Below, piece by piece: positions 1 through 11,756 of a stretch of 64,000 nt of DNA. The notes beneath the pieces were generated by a model. It did no database searches. It was not told where the DNA came from and worked only from the letters and a program-made list of their open reading frames with translations. Numbering within the stretch: the stretch's first letter is position 1; the number at the start of each line of letters is the position of its first letter. Source of the stretch: Dasypus novemcinctus (lineage: Eukaryota; Chordata; Mammalia; Cingulata; Dasypodidae); assembly GCF_030445035.2 (NCBI RefSeq), contig NC_080685.1:113200432-113264431 (forward strand), read 5' to 3'. A program made the position numbers and the translations under genes.

Positions 1-149
1 TGGTGAGAAAGCATCTCTGATGATGCCTTGATCTGGACATTTTCACAACCTCAGAACTGTAAGATTTTACCCTAATAAATTTCCCACTATACAGTAAGCC
101 AACCCGTTTCTGGTACTTTGCATTGGGGGCTCTATGTCAAACTAAAACA
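1..149 (+). mobile_element. 3' end of a MaLR-type LTR
   Basis: The segment carries an AATAAA polyadenylation signal (about 75) followed by a stretch about acceptable pronunciation of the MaLR 3' terminus: a 'ccaacccgtttctggtactt' type block, then an ending in 'aaactaaaaca'. This end structure is typical of MLT1/MST-class LTRs. The 5' part lies outside the window. The assignment rests on remembered consensus and not on an alignment. Confidence 0.5.
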
Positions 150-1010
150 CCAAGATTTTCTGTTTCATTTCTCTTGAATTAATTCTTCTATTTTTTTTAA
201 TGGAAACATGATATAATGGAGTAGATACAATATTGAAGGCTTGAGCTTTTAAAAATTAGATTCAAGACTTTTTATTTAAAAATTCAATTTTGAATGTGTT
301 TAGACTTTCTGCTTTGTCAAGTGTCAATGAGAGTGTTATTAATTCTGTGTGTATGTGTGTGTGTGGTATGTGCACAAGTTTGTGGCTGTGGACTGAATAC
401 ATTTTGCAGGCTATGATAGCCATCCTTTATAAACCACAGGAAGGTGACTTTCATGGAGCTCAGAAGGGAGTCATCTCTTTTCTGTCTCTGTACCTGAAGA
501 AGCAGTGAATTGTCTAAATAATCTAGAAAACCAGGTCCTTTTAGAAAGATGGGCATTTGAGTATAGTCTGGGAGATCATATATTTGTATTGAACTAACAA
601 ATATATGCGGTGAAATACATAAAACTTTTTTGCACTTCCTGAGCACTAAGATTTCCAAAAAAAAGTCAGTGTTGTAATTTTTATGGAGCTGTACTTTTGC
701 TTTGATTTATGGTTAATCAAACAGAAGAAAGAATGGTGGAAAGCAGAGTCCTTTCATCTGTTGACTCCAACATGGGCATTACATGAGGCTGTTCTATGTA
801 GAAGTCTAAGAATAAAATGGTACTTTGGATAGACGTTCATGGAATCAACTTTTGGTTTGCATTAAATTGGTAGTTTGGTAATGAAACGAATGATTGTCTT
901 GTGAGTGTAACTCTTCTCTGTATCTGTTTTTTAGAAATTATCTTCAGGAACAACCATGTTCTGCAAAGGCTTAAACTTTCCTCCATGATGAAAGGAGATA
1001 AGGTATGTAG
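150..1010. other. Gene-free AT-rich stretch with a short TG repeat
   Basis: I see no coding signal here. A short imperfect TG run lies near 345-372. The small open frames are not supported by codon pattern or splice context. Confidence 0.5.
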
Positions 1011-1014
1011 GACA

Positions 1015-1800
1015 TCATGAGGGTGATAAATCACAGTGAAGGGGGGACAGGAACCGTGGGGTCCAGCAAGGCAGGCAAGGATAACAGAGCAGGGGGGCCC
1101 TTCCTGGGAGGTACATGTCCCCAAGGGTCAGAGGTGGGTCAGAGATGCAGGGGCACCTGGAGAGGAGGGCTGCAGGTGGGGGGAGCCTGCAGGAAGGTAA
1201 GGGTGCTGGGAGAGCAGCTGCCCTGGAGCACAGGGCGCCTGAGGGAGGAGCCTCTGCTCTGCAGTGGGAGGAGCCCTGGCTGCCAGCAGGTGCCTGGGAG
1301 CACCTGGGCTGGTCCCCAAAGCCTCTGCTCCCTGGGGTGGTCGCCGTCCTGGGCCACCCCGGCCACTGGCAGCACTGCAGCCGCTTCCTGGCTGCAGAGG
1401 ACGCCGTCCTGGGCTCCTGGTCCTGCACAGAGGCCGGTCCTCGTGGCCCAGGTGGCCGTGCAGCCCGGCAGAGCCACTCAGCTCCTCCAGAAGGGCCCCT
1501 GCTCGGCCTCACCCTGCAGCGCCCCCTCGGGGCCTGGAGAGCTCAGTGCGCGTCTTTGGGATCTGCTGCGCCCTCTGGTGGCGCCGGGCGGAGCCCCCTC
1601 GTGCCCTCGACCTTCTCCAAGGGAAGCCGGCAGAGCCCCCTGGGCTCCCAGGGCCCCCCAGCTCCTGGGCCCCGTGGACGAGGAGGAGGGCGCTGTGGAA
1701 GCGGGAGGCTCCAGGCTCCAGGCAGTCCCGTGAGGAGCCGGAGAGCGCCAGAGAGGGTTGGGGTAGCCCTGAGAGGGCACACTGGGTGCCACTCTCCAAA
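1015..1800. other. GC-rich unique block
   Basis: GC content rises abruptly between the AT-rich flanks. Several overlapping frames are open on both strands simply because stop codons are rare in GC-rich DNA, and none shows a recognisable protein. The block contains a strong CTCF-like motif near 1575. Confidence 0.4.
1565..1585 (-). promoter_or_regulatory. CTCF-like binding motif
   Basis: Read on the minus strand the sequence is CGCCACCAGAGGGCGCAGC, which matches the core of the vertebrate CTCF motif (CCACNAGRGGGCGC) with no core mismatch that I can see. It sits in a GC-rich island flanked by AT-rich DNA. Occupancy is an inference. Confidence 0.55.
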
Positions 1801-1960
1801 GTGAGGCTGGATCCCCAAATCTGGTATCCAGAATGTGGAGGTGTTTTCCTCAGGTGGAGTCACCGCCACAGATGGAAAGCAACCAGTTATTGAAATACAG
1901 ACATAGTAAGTGCTAAGGCCGGGGTTCAGCGTCTGTGGCTTTTTCCCCCCCCCCCTTCCC

Positions 1961-1962
1961 AT

Positions 1963-2011
<49 letters not shown>

Positions 2012-2140
2012 ATGTTACATTAAAAAATATGAGGTCCCCATATAGCCCCACCCCCCTCACTCCACTCCTCCCACATCAACACCCTCTTTCATAATTGTGG
2101 CACATTCATTGCATTGGGTGAATACATTTTGGAGCACTGC
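1961..2140 (-). mobile_element. Short 3' fragment of a lineage-specific LINE-dependent retroposon
   Basis: On the minus strand this is a truncated copy of the element seen in fuller form at 54.2-56.5 kb. It carries the shared blocks 'ggagcactgc', 'catcaac' and 'ttacattaaaaaatatgag' in complement, and ends in a (AAAT)n tail, which appears as the TTTA repeat at 1961-2008. An 11-base C run (1945-1955) lies just outside. Confidence 0.6.
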
Positions 2141-3307
2141 TTTTTTTTAACAAAGAAAATATACTATTTTACTGCAAACTGGTTGGAAGTTAAGGCACCC
2201 AAAACTATGGTTTTCTCTGAGGCTACAATTTCGTGGCAGCTCTCAGTACTTTTCCAGGGCAAGGCTGACCCTGGTTTCCAAATCACATGCAAGGATCCAG
2301 GGCATGACATTAAACAGCTGGCCTTCGACTTTCAGCTAGCAACCTAAGCTCAGGACAGTGTGAATTTACACATACCACTGTAGTAATACAAAGTTCATAA
2401 GAGCTTATTAGAAAGTTTCTTTTATGAATAAACAGCAGAGTCAAAATTTGAAGGCTGCTATAGAATATTCAGGAATACATCCTAGTACTTTAACTTAGTT
2501 TCAAATGCCCAAGAAACCAGAGAAATAAGACCAAATAATTTGTAAAAGGAGATTTACTTAGTTTGTGCTATTTTCAGGTTAGAAATGTTAATTGCTGGCA
2601 CAGCCATTACGTAGTTAAAAAGGCCTAGCTCTGCTCAGTGAGTTTTAACATACTCTGGGACATCCTGCTGTGCAAATAAAGTTGCTCTATTTCATGCTGG
2701 AATCAGGGATGACTCCCTTGAGGAATCAACATACGATTTACTTTATCGTTATCACAAACGTGATCGAGGAATTCAGATTAAATAAATGCTTGGGGAAATA
2801 TCTAAATTAAAGCTATTAAATCTTTAGTAATAAACATGGTAACCCAAATTTATATTCTCTTCTATTCTTGGTCCTCCGCTTGCTCAATTCATTTGAAACT
2901 CTTGACTTCACTTATTTTAATATTCACATCCACAATTTCTACATGAGCCTGTGTACAGAGCGAAAGACTTCATAAACTAATTTCAGCCTTTACATGACTA
3001 TTAATAATAGCTTCCAAGTTATAACAGATTTGAAAATTATTTGTTAAAATGCATTAAAATTATTTTGCATGCCATCTTATTCTACTTCCTTCAATAAGCC
3101 AAGCAAAGCATTTCTATTGCTGATCTTTCCAGATAGACTGTGAGCCTCTCAGTGACAGAGCCATTATCTTCAGAACCTTGCAGGGTGAGAGACGTATAGT
3201 AAGTGCTAAATAAATATGGAGCAAGTCCAATTATGAATAATCTGTTTAAATGAGGCTGAAGCAATTGATGACTGACTTCTGGGGTTTTTATAAGCAACTT
3301 TTTAAGC
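2141..3307. other. Gene-free stretch
   Basis: AT-rich, with frequent stops in all frames and no splice-bounded open segment. I see no repeat that I can name. Confidence 0.4.
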
Positions 3308-3510
3308 ATAATGAGTGATTAAGAGCACGAGTCTTTGCAATCACAAAGCCTGGTTTTGAATCCCAGTTCCTTCATGTAATACCTGTGAATCCTTAGGAAA
3401 TCACTACATTTCTCTAAATTCCATTTTCCTTGTCTATAGAATAAACTGAGATTACATGTGTCTAACACATAGGAACCATTCCATAAATGGTGGCTAATAT
3501 TATTACAAGA
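3308..3510 (+). repeat. MIR SINE
   Basis: It shows the MIR layout in order: a 'gattaagagcacgagtctttg' type head, a 'cctggttttgaatcccagttcc' core, a 'ctctaaattccattttcctt' block and an 'acataggaaccattccataaatgg' tail. This is an ancient mammalian tRNA-derived SINE. Confidence 0.75.
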
Positions 3511-4258
3511 GACTACTCCAACGTGGTTTTTTTTTTTTAATCTATTTGGGTTTTATCTGTGAAGTTTAAAGTAAATAGCTATAGTGGTATACTGCTATGC
3601 ATAAAGAAGATAGATAATTAGCCCTTCCCACAAATACCCCAAGTCAGAAAGTAAAGGAGTTTTAACTAGTAGCCTATTGATTTATGAGTTACTGCTAATC
3701 TTTGATAATTAATTGGGTAATTCTGGCCTTACCAGTTCAGAAATTATATTTCCTTCCTTTTTCAGTTCAGTTTTTAAAATAAATAGTCTTTATGAGTGGT
3801 TATTTTGTGGATTTTTAAGTCCAAATAGTAAGCGCCTGGTGTATCTTTTACATAGATTCAGACGTTTGGTGTATGAGGCTTACTTAAATTGGTGTGTGTG
3901 AACATATTACATTTGGGGATTGAAAGAATAGAAGATCTAGTCTGTACCTCTAGTATTTCAGCCTTTGTAAATGAAGTTAGTCATTTTAAATCCTTCTCAG
4001 TTACTCTCTTTTCCTGTATAGTGAGAGATACTATTGTTAGGCCTCAAGACAGGTCCTCTATGGATAACCAGAGACAGCATGAAGTAAACTTCAGCATGAG
4101 AGCCAGGCAAACCCACCTTTGTTACGTCTGCAGAGGTAAGGAGCCAAGGTCAAGCCGAAGTGACTCAGACCTCACTCCCTGTGCTGCAGTTTCACACTTG
4201 CTTAAATGCCCAAGGTACTGCTTAGCATTGGCTTTGATTAGCATTAGTTTTTATGCTT
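3511..4258. other. Gene-free stretch with one weak exon-like segment
   Basis: The stretch holds a nine-T run and AT-rich DNA. An open segment at about 4060-4135 begins with ATG and ends at a GAG|GTAAGG donor-like site, but has no acceptor partner or homologue that I can name (see rejected items). Confidence 0.3.
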
Positions 4259-4468
4259 ATGTATGAACACACATAGCTGGTTATATAAGTGTATGATCAG
4301 TGTGTTCAGGAAACCATGCTTGCACATACATTGCATGATCAAGAAAGGAGCGGGCAGCTCCACCCTGGGTGGGAGTTTTACTACATTACTCAAGCAAGTT
4401 GAAGTGAGGACAGCAAGGGGCTGCTTCTGCACAGGTCCAGCCAACCAGCTGAAGCTGGTTCTCATACC

Positions 4469-4552
4469 TCATTGCTTCAACAGGATATTCTTGACCACCA
4501 AGTGCAGAATTTGGCAGAAAGATAGGGTTGCATTTCATTACCTTCTTTTTTT
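4469..4552. repeat. Left copy of a direct repeat flanking the class I envelope remnant
   Basis: About 80 bases beginning 'cattgcttcaacaggatatt' are repeated at 7774-7862 with about 85 percent identity by eye. After the retroposon insertion the homology resumes near 6218-6245 (matching about 7895-7912). The repeat pair may be fragments of degraded LTRs around the envelope remnant. Confidence 0.45.
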
Positions 4553-6215
4553 AATTGATTAATTAATTAATTTCCCCATATAACCCACTCCCCACCACTA
4601 CCACATCATTTTTGTAAATTGTATTTTTTTGAAGATATATACATCACATGAAAAATGTTACATTAAAAAATATGAGGTTCCCATATACCTCCATCCCCCC
4701 AGCCCACTCCTCCCACACCAACAACCTCCCCCATCATTGTGGCACACTCATGGCACTTGATGGACATTTTGGGGCACTGCTGCACTACACAGATAATAGT
4801 TCATCCTGTAGTTCGCACTCTTCCTCAATACATTCAGTAGGTTATAGTAGGATATATACAGTCCAGCATCTGACCCTGCAATATCATTTAAGACAACTCA
4901 AAATCCCAAAAATGCCCCCACATCACATCTCTGCTTCCCTCTCCCTGCCCTCTGCAACTAATGTGGCCACTCTCCACATTGATGCTAAAATTCCTTCTAT
5001 TACTCACACAATAGCTTTATAGTAGAATGTCAGTAAGTCCACTCTAGTCCATATTTTATTCCTCCATTCTGTGGACCCTGGGATGGTGATGTTCTCTCCA
5101 CCTCTAGATCAAGAGGGGGCTTAGATTCCACATGGATGATGGATGCAATTCTTCTGCTTGCAGTTGTAGGCACTCTTGTTTCCCTGGTGTGGTGGTTGTC
5201 CATCTTCACCTCCCTGTGAGATGACCTGGGTAAATCCAACAAACCAGAGAGTAGGACTTGCCACTGCTGAGGCTCAGGACCCAGCTGGCACATGGCAGTC
5301 CAGAGATTCAAGTCTCCTGAATATAGACCATCCCTAGCACCAACCACAGGTTCAGTAAAAGTGACAGAAGAGTCGTGTGTAGAGAAGTCACATCTGAGTC
5401 CAGTTCCATCACTCAGGAGCATCACTCAGGAGCACAAATTCCAAAGTAGGGCCCTCTGACATGGCACAGAACTCCAAATCCATCTGCCATGACCGTATAC
5501 CCTGTGGATCTCCATAGCTTTCAGGAGAACCAGTACCTAGGGTTGCATCTATTTTGGCTTTTTCTGGGGTCACAGCATAAGTGTGACCCCTCTGATGACC
5601 TCCCAACTCTTTTTGGAAGACTCTTAGCCATATAAACTCATTTGACTTGATCCAACATGTAGGATGAGATATTCTGCTGGTCTGAGTTGACCCTTTTATT
5701 TGCGTTCTCTTTCTATTTGCTTCTCCACTAAGCAATTGATAGTGATTTCTTGGCACTAGGGAGGCTCATCTCCAGGAGGCATGTCCCATGCTGGGGGGAA
5801 GGTAATGCATTTACATGCCGAGTTTGGCTTAGAGAGTGGCCACATTTGAGCAACATTGAGGCTCTCAGGGGGTAACTCTTAGGCACCCTGCAGCTCTAGG
5901 CTTAGTTCATATTTCAGGTACACAGGCTCCTAAGCATAGTCATCAGTATGAAGGGCTCATTGTTGGACCATCCTTCCTTGCTGATCTTTGCCATTGCACT
6001 TGGGGGATTATTGTTGTTCTATTGGTGAATGTGACAGAGCTCCCCTGGGTGGGAACTCGGCACTCCTTAGTTGATGTTTGTAACTGTAGCTACTATAAAA
6101 ATACCCAACATATATCATAATTTATGATATATGTTTATCATATTTATGTCCCCTATATACATGCCCTGGAGAACTCCCCCCCCACACACACACCTATGTG
6201 CCCCCCATCTATAAC
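4553..6215 (-). mobile_element. Lineage-specific LINE-dependent retroposon inserted in retroviral DNA
   Basis: The minus-strand element shares ordered blocks with the copies at 19.7-20.8, 54.2-56.5 and 58.0-58.8 kb, including the 'gtggttgtcc..cacctcc', 'ccagctgg' and 'aaactcatttgac' blocks. It ends with an AT-rich tail (TTAA repeats at 4553-4571). It interrupts a direct-repeat unit whose intact version is at 7774-7940. A decayed open segment at 5030-5425 is shared with other copies. The exact ends are uncertain. Confidence 0.6.
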
Positions 6216-6355
6216 ACCCAAGGAGAGAAACAAGTTACCTTCAGGTGTTTGGTCACTCCACATCCATCATTTTCCTCCTTCTAGTTTTTGGTGATATTCT
6301 TATCACTGAGGAAAGGGACGAAGCTCAGATCTTCTGTAACTACTTCCTGCTGGCA

Positions 6356-6877
6356 CTATGGGCATTGAGTTCTTAGGAAACTATGGTAAGAGGTTGGTCT
6401 AGGAGGAAAAGTTGGGCTGTTAAAGTACTCACATGCTTCTGAATAAAGCACTGCATGCCTGATATAAGTAAGGGTACAAGTGCTAAAAGACCTGATAATA
6501 ATTAGTGGTCCTATGTAGGGGAGCAGCCATTTGGTAAGGTTACATGAGTTCAAAAAAGAAAAACTACTTTCCCATGTCATGATGTTGTTAAATTTGCTCT
6601 TCAGCTCCTCAATGCTCTCAAGGACCTTGCCTGGTTTATTTGCATGGTCACAGCACTCTTCCTTGAGAAAGAAACATGTTCCTCCTTGTGGGGCTGTTAG
6701 CAAATCAAGTGCTCCTTGGTTTTGCAGCACTCCTGCGGTTAGGGAGTTTACTTGCCTTTGCAGGGTGCCTGCTCTCTGAGCTATGCTTGCTCCCACTTCT
6801 TTGGAGAGGTCAGTAGCTAGGTACAAAGATGCAGCTGCAGTTCCAGTGGGAGCTGCAATTCCTAAGAAGGTAAACAA
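6356..6877 (-). pseudogene. Class I endogenous retrovirus envelope, transmembrane subunit remnant
   Basis: The 173-residue open segment carries the hallmarks of a gammaretrovirus-type transmembrane subunit. A glycine/alanine-rich fusion-peptide-like start is followed by a heptad-repeat stretch, an LQNQGALDLL immunosuppressive-domain motif, a C-X6-CC motif (CFFLKEECC) and a hydrophobic membrane segment (WLLPYIGPLIII). It has no intact upstream surface subunit and no gag or pol nearby, so it is a dead fragment. Gammaretroviral-type transmembrane proteins drive membrane fusion in live viruses. Nothing here indicates a functional protein. Confidence 0.8.
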
Positions 6878-7690
6878 GGGGGTTAACGGGATTGCTCTCT
6901 TTGTTCAGGGGCTAAATTGGGTTGTCACTGGGAAGGGGAGGGTGGTGCTGTCAATCATTGTGAATACTGCATGGAAAACAAATCCAAGACTACAAAGTCC
7001 TTCCCAAAACAGGGAAGGGATAGATAAGTAGAGTTTCCACAAAGAAAATATGTTCCTAATTTGGGATTTAAGCTAGCAGTAAAAGTTATGTTTGTTTTAC
7101 CTTGTTTCCATTCCCACTTGCTTGACTACCCAGAGCGCAACGTAATAAGGGAAACTTCGCCTTGGGTTAGGGCAGCACTGAGCAATGGGTCTATATTTGG
7201 GTGATGGGATTGCCTTCCAGTAGGCGTTCCAAAAAACAGCATGGATTTAGCCTCATCGTAACACGTTAGGGGGATTTACACAGGAAGCTGCCTGCAACTT
7301 TGATCATTTGCGGTGTTAATGAGGATGTTGTACATAGCTTGGGGTCTGCCTCTACAAAAGCTTGTGGGATTTTGTTCTAAATTTCCTATGAAAGCATGAG
7401 TATATGGTTGTTTCTTAAGAATTTGAGACCCCAGTTGGAGATACAAAGTAAGATGATAAAGTGTTGAGCTAGTAATTGAGTATAAACATTGGTGCTTTGG
7501 CTTTTAACATTTTGGGGGGCTATCCAGGCAGTCCAGTTACATTGATTTGGGTGCAGTGAGTCAAGTTGGGGTCCAGGCCTTGTAGAATTGGCTAAATGCA
7601 CATGCTATATATATGATTACTATTATCTACAGTAAACATTTCTCCAACTATTGGAGGTGTTGCAGTGATTTGATGTGTAGCATTTAGCTG
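6878..7690 (-). pseudogene. Degraded upstream envelope (surface subunit) region
   Basis: Continuing upstream on the minus strand from the transmembrane remnant, only broken open segments are seen. One at 7386-7601 includes an N-W-T-A-W-I patch of the kind found in envelope surface subunits. Stops and frameshifts break the frame repeatedly. The assignment rests mainly on position. Confidence 0.4.
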
Positions 7691-7773
7691 CTGCACAAGT
7701 GGGTCAAATGAACTTGTTTAAGTGGGCTTTCCTGACTGCTGCTTTCAAGGGGCAGATGACTGGTTTTTATACT

Positions 7774-7940
7774 TCATTGCTTCAACAGGATATTCTTGAC
7801 CTCCAGAAGCAGAATTTGGCCAAAAGAGAGGGTTGCAGCTCATTTCCTTCTGATTTACATACAATTCTTTCCTTTGTATCCAAGCAACAGGGAGAGAAAT
7901 AAGTTACTTGTTCCCACACCCATCACTATCACTCTTCTCT
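7774..7940. repeat. Right copy of the direct repeat flanking the envelope remnant
   Basis: This is homologous to 4469-4552 plus about 6218-6245, and shows the uninterrupted arrangement. It lies just upstream (minus-strand sense) of the envelope remnant. That would make the internal region only about 1.5 kb, so gag-pol was lost, or the repeats are not LTRs. Confidence 0.4.
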
Positions 7941-8361
7941 TTCTCTTTTCTTTACAGATTAATACTGGCATTTTCTGAAGATCTTTATGAAAGTAAAGAA
8001 TGTAAGAAAATTCATTGATTAAACAAACTCAAATTTTAAGACTTAAAATACTCATGTTATTTATAAAGTTATGATTTACTAGTAAAAGTAAAATACTATA
8101 AATATCCCTTTAAAGAAAGCAAAAAATATCACCCAAGAAAAATAAACTTTAAGGCCTTTTTATTCTACACTTAAAAAAATGCACTTCAAGTTTCTCAAAA
8201 AACAAAATATTCACAAATTTTTTTCTCTAGTAAACCCTAGGTGTAGGCTGTAGTCAAGAAATTTTTAATATGGGAATATGTGGTAGCCTGAAAAGTTTTA
8301 TTCCTGTACATGAAATGTTTTGATTGATTTGGTGGAATAACTTGCTTCAGAAATTACATTT

Positions 8362-8377
8362 AAAAGTAACACATTCA
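8362..8377. repeat. Target-site duplication, left copy
   Basis: AAAAGTAACACATTCA is repeated exactly at 9461-9476, bounding the retroposon between them. Confidence 0.9.
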
Positions 8378-9460
8378 ATGATGCAACTGGAAAATGACCT
8401 TATACAGAAGGTTCAATGCGGATCAGCAGAATATCCCTGTCTACATAAAATAACATGACTTTAAAATGCTGTTTGACCTAATGTAAGGGGGAAATGGAAA
8501 GGAGAAATGAGTTTATAAGGCTACAAGTCTCTAAAAAAGAGTCTGGAGGCTGTCAGAAGGATTGCCCTTATGCACAACTGAGCAGAGTCTAAGAGACAGA
8601 TAAAGTAGATACAACCCCCAGGTATTGGTTCCTTTGAGGGCTAAAGAGATCCATGGGTGCTATGGTCATGGCAGATGCGGTTAACTGCCATGTCAGATGG
8701 CCCTTCTTTGGAGCTGGTGTTTATGCGTGATGAATCTGGACTCAGATGGGATCTCTCTTCATAAGACTTTCATGCTACTGTGCTGGAGTTGTAGTTGGTG
8801 TTGGGGTTTAAGATATATTTAGGAGATCTGAGTCTCTGGACTGACAATGTGATAGCCAGGCCCTGAGCCTCAACAGACTCCAGCACCTACAATCTGATTT
8901 ATTGGACTCATCTCACTCAGCTAAGATGGAGCTGAAGAAGGACAACCACCACACCATGGAGCCTAGAGTGCCTACAACTGAAAGCGGGAGGATTGCATCC
9001 AGTATCCATGTGGAATCTGAGCCTCCTCTTGACATAGAGGTGCAATGGACACAACCAATCCAATGTCCACAGAGAAAAGGTGGCATTGGAGTGGGAAAAG
9101 TGGACATGGTGGCTAATGGGTATGGGGAATGGCAGGAAGAGACGAGATGTGGAGGCGCCTTTGGGACTTGGAGCTGCCCTGAATGGTGCTTCAGGGGCAA
9201 TCACCGGACATTGTAAATTCTCACAGGGCCCACTGGATGGAATGGGGGAGAGTATGGGCCATGATGTGGACCAGTGACCATGAGGTGCAGAGGTGCCCAG
9301 AGATGTACTTACCAAATGCAATGGATGTGTCATGATGATGGGAATGAGTGTTGCTGGGGAGGGGGGGGGGGGGAGTGCTGGGGTGGGGGTGGTGGGGTTA
9401 AATGGGTTCTCATATATATTTTTTTTAATGTAATATTTTTACAGAATCAATAAAAAAAAT
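8378..9460 (+). mobile_element. Lineage-specific LINE-dependent retroposon, bounded copy
   Basis: The element of about 1.08 kb lies between perfect 16-bp target-site duplications. It ends with a G-rich tract (9359-9374 and beyond), an AATAAA-containing A-rich tail (9446-9460), and is 5'-truncated relative to the 54.2-56.5 kb copy. Target duplications plus an A-rich tail are signatures of LINE-1 mediated reverse transcription. The G-rich tract before the tail resembles LINE-1 3' untranslated regions, but no ORF2 coding is visible, so either this is an unusually long 3' UTR or a separate passenger element. A weak open segment (8902-9216) is shared in part with other copies. Confidence 0.75.
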
Positions 9461-9476
9461 AAAAGTAACACATTCA
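9461..9476. repeat. Target-site duplication, right copy
   Basis: Exact repeat of 8362-8377. Confidence 0.9.
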
Positions 9477-11100
9477 GCTTGAAGTTAGTGGGGGGTATCT
9501 AAGATCCCTTTAGAGGATTTGCCTATAAAAGCAATAAATGCTGACAGTTTTCTGGAGGATAATCCAACAAGTTATACCCTTAAGAAAATTAGTAACTGGG
9601 ATTTATAGGATAACAGTTTTAAATTTGCATTTTTTCCTCAATTTCTTAAACTTTATTTGTGTTTCTCATATGCTCCTAGAATGTCACTTAGAAATAGGAA
9701 GCAGTTAATTACCATTTTAACAATTATGTCATGCCCCAGGATACAATGCAAATCATTGATGATTTGATAGTTGACTGTGGGTCTCTTGATTTTTTTCTCT
9801 TTCAGTATGTTGGGCTATTTTCATCAGATTATTTTACTGGCTTCTTAATCCAAAATGAGGTTTTAGAAATTGGTTTGTAATTCTCAAGATCATTTATAAA
9901 GATTAATATACAATATGTACTGAAAGAGTGAAGTTGAAAATAAAATTGCAGAAGTAAAATAAAAATTTTCCTCTGACCTTGCTAATATGCATTCTGGGCA
10001 TTGGTTTTCCTTTATGTACCTATTGCAATTGTACATTTGCTCTTTAGATTAGCAAAATTAGATCATGATGCTTAAAATCTCTTCCCTGTAATTTTGGTTT
10101 CTAACCTATTAGTGGCCATGGCTTTCAACTTCAAACAACTCAGCTAGGATGTTCCAGAGAGGGGAGATAGAAAAGCTTTATATTTATTGTTTTAAACACA
10201 CTCCAATAAATTTATTCTATAAAAACAATATTTTTTGTTTTTTTTTTACAATAACATTTGTACCTCAAATACATGAAAGCTGTTCCAAGAACAAGCATAA
10301 TAGTTCTCATAAAACCCAAACTGACTAGAAGTATCCCACATAAAATCTGGCATAAAAATATATGAAATTTCTATTATCATAAGAGCAACAATAATGTACA
10401 CAAAATGGTTTGGGGGTTAATATTAACTATTCTAACTCTAGTTCGCAAAGAAAACAGTTTATTTCTAAAGTCTATTTAAAAGTTAATGCTTTGTATGGCT
10501 CCCCTTAGGGCTGCTGCTAATTCCAGCTTTGGAATGTAAAATATCCACCTTGAGTGATCAGCTCAAACTATATTGGCATTGGGAAACAATAAATCATTGC
10601 CTTTATTTTGGAGTAACACAGTAAGACTCACCAAATTCACATATAGAAATTGAGTTTGTGTACATAGCAAAATGAGTGTAAAGTTCTCAAGTAGCTATTT
10701 CTATCATGTAATTGGTATCTTACCATATGGTTAAACTTTACACATGGCTCAAAACTGAAGGACATTTCAATTTTCATCTTTAGTATAGCAATATTATGTA
10801 CAGAGGAGTTAACTTCTGAGTTCTCTCACAGAGATGAAAACCCATCCTTAAGTAAAATGTTGAATGATAATTTTAAAAATGTTAATTTATATTTAACGGA
10901 GAGTTTAGAATTGGTAGGATAAAGGCAGGAGAATGATGAGCACATCTGCTGTGATAAAAGGATCCTAGACTTGTATAAATCTGTGAAAAAAATCTTCATA
11001 ATCCTTAATGTTTAAGGGCAACTTCTGCAACCAAATAACATGAAATTAAACCAATAACCTTAGAAAAGGCTAAAACGTCTTTTTTTTCCAAACGCGAGAG
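9477..11100. other. Gene-free AT-rich stretch
   Basis: Dense stops in all frames, no splice-bounded open segment, and no repeat that I can name with confidence. Confidence 0.4.
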
Positions 11101-11306
11101 AAATGTGAACACTGTTCATACCAACTGGTGCTCTGTCAATGACAACAGAAAGTACGTGTTGATTCAAACTAAATTCGAGGATATTCGCCCACCCAAGCAG
11201 GACCCTCGCGGGGCTCCCTTACTGCGCGCTTCCCGGGGCGCTTGGGCCCTCCCTGGACCCGCAAGTCTGGGCTGCTGTGTGTCTTGTGTCTCCGCCGGCA
11301 TCCGCG

Positions 11307-11334
11307 CTGTTGTTTGTTGTTGTTGTTGTTGTTC
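11307..11334 (+). repeat. TTG microsatellite
   Basis: Imperfect run of about eight TTG/TTTG units at the left edge of a GC-rich island. Confidence 0.8.
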
Positions 11335-11756
11335 CTTTCCTTTGCGATCCTTGTCCTGCGCATCTCCCGGGGGCTTGGGGAACGTTCAGGGGTTTCGTGG
11401 GAGTCTGGCGCTTGCGCTTTGAGCCTGTCTGCCCCTCCCCCGCCTCTCCGCCTGGTCTGGGGTCGCGCTCCCCCCCGCTGCCTGCGGCGCTGGCTCCTCC
11501 TCAGCCTCCGGGCTCTGCTGCTGCTGGACCGGGCCGCCGGCACGTCGGCCCTGGGTTCTGTTCTGTCCCCACAGGCCCTCACCAAGCCCTTTTCCTTTGC
11601 TTGACTCCCCAGACTCGTTTTCGTATTGCTTAGATGGGGCAAGGTCTTTGGGACCCAGAACTGCAGCTCCGTGGGCGCCAACCAAGAGGGAGGACCCTTC
11701 CAGCCGGCGGCCGCAGGGCTCCCTGCGGGGGTGCTCCGTCCCGCAGGCCAGCGGGC

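Noticed and set aside
1017-1893. Several overlapping 100-240 codon frames
   Set aside because: GC-rich DNA with open frames on both strands and no recognisable protein or splice sites.
4060-4135. ATG-initiated segment (MDNQRQHEVNF) with a GAG|GTAAGG donor
   Set aside because: It has no phase-compatible partner exon nearby, lies between repeat fragments, and does not match a family that I can name.
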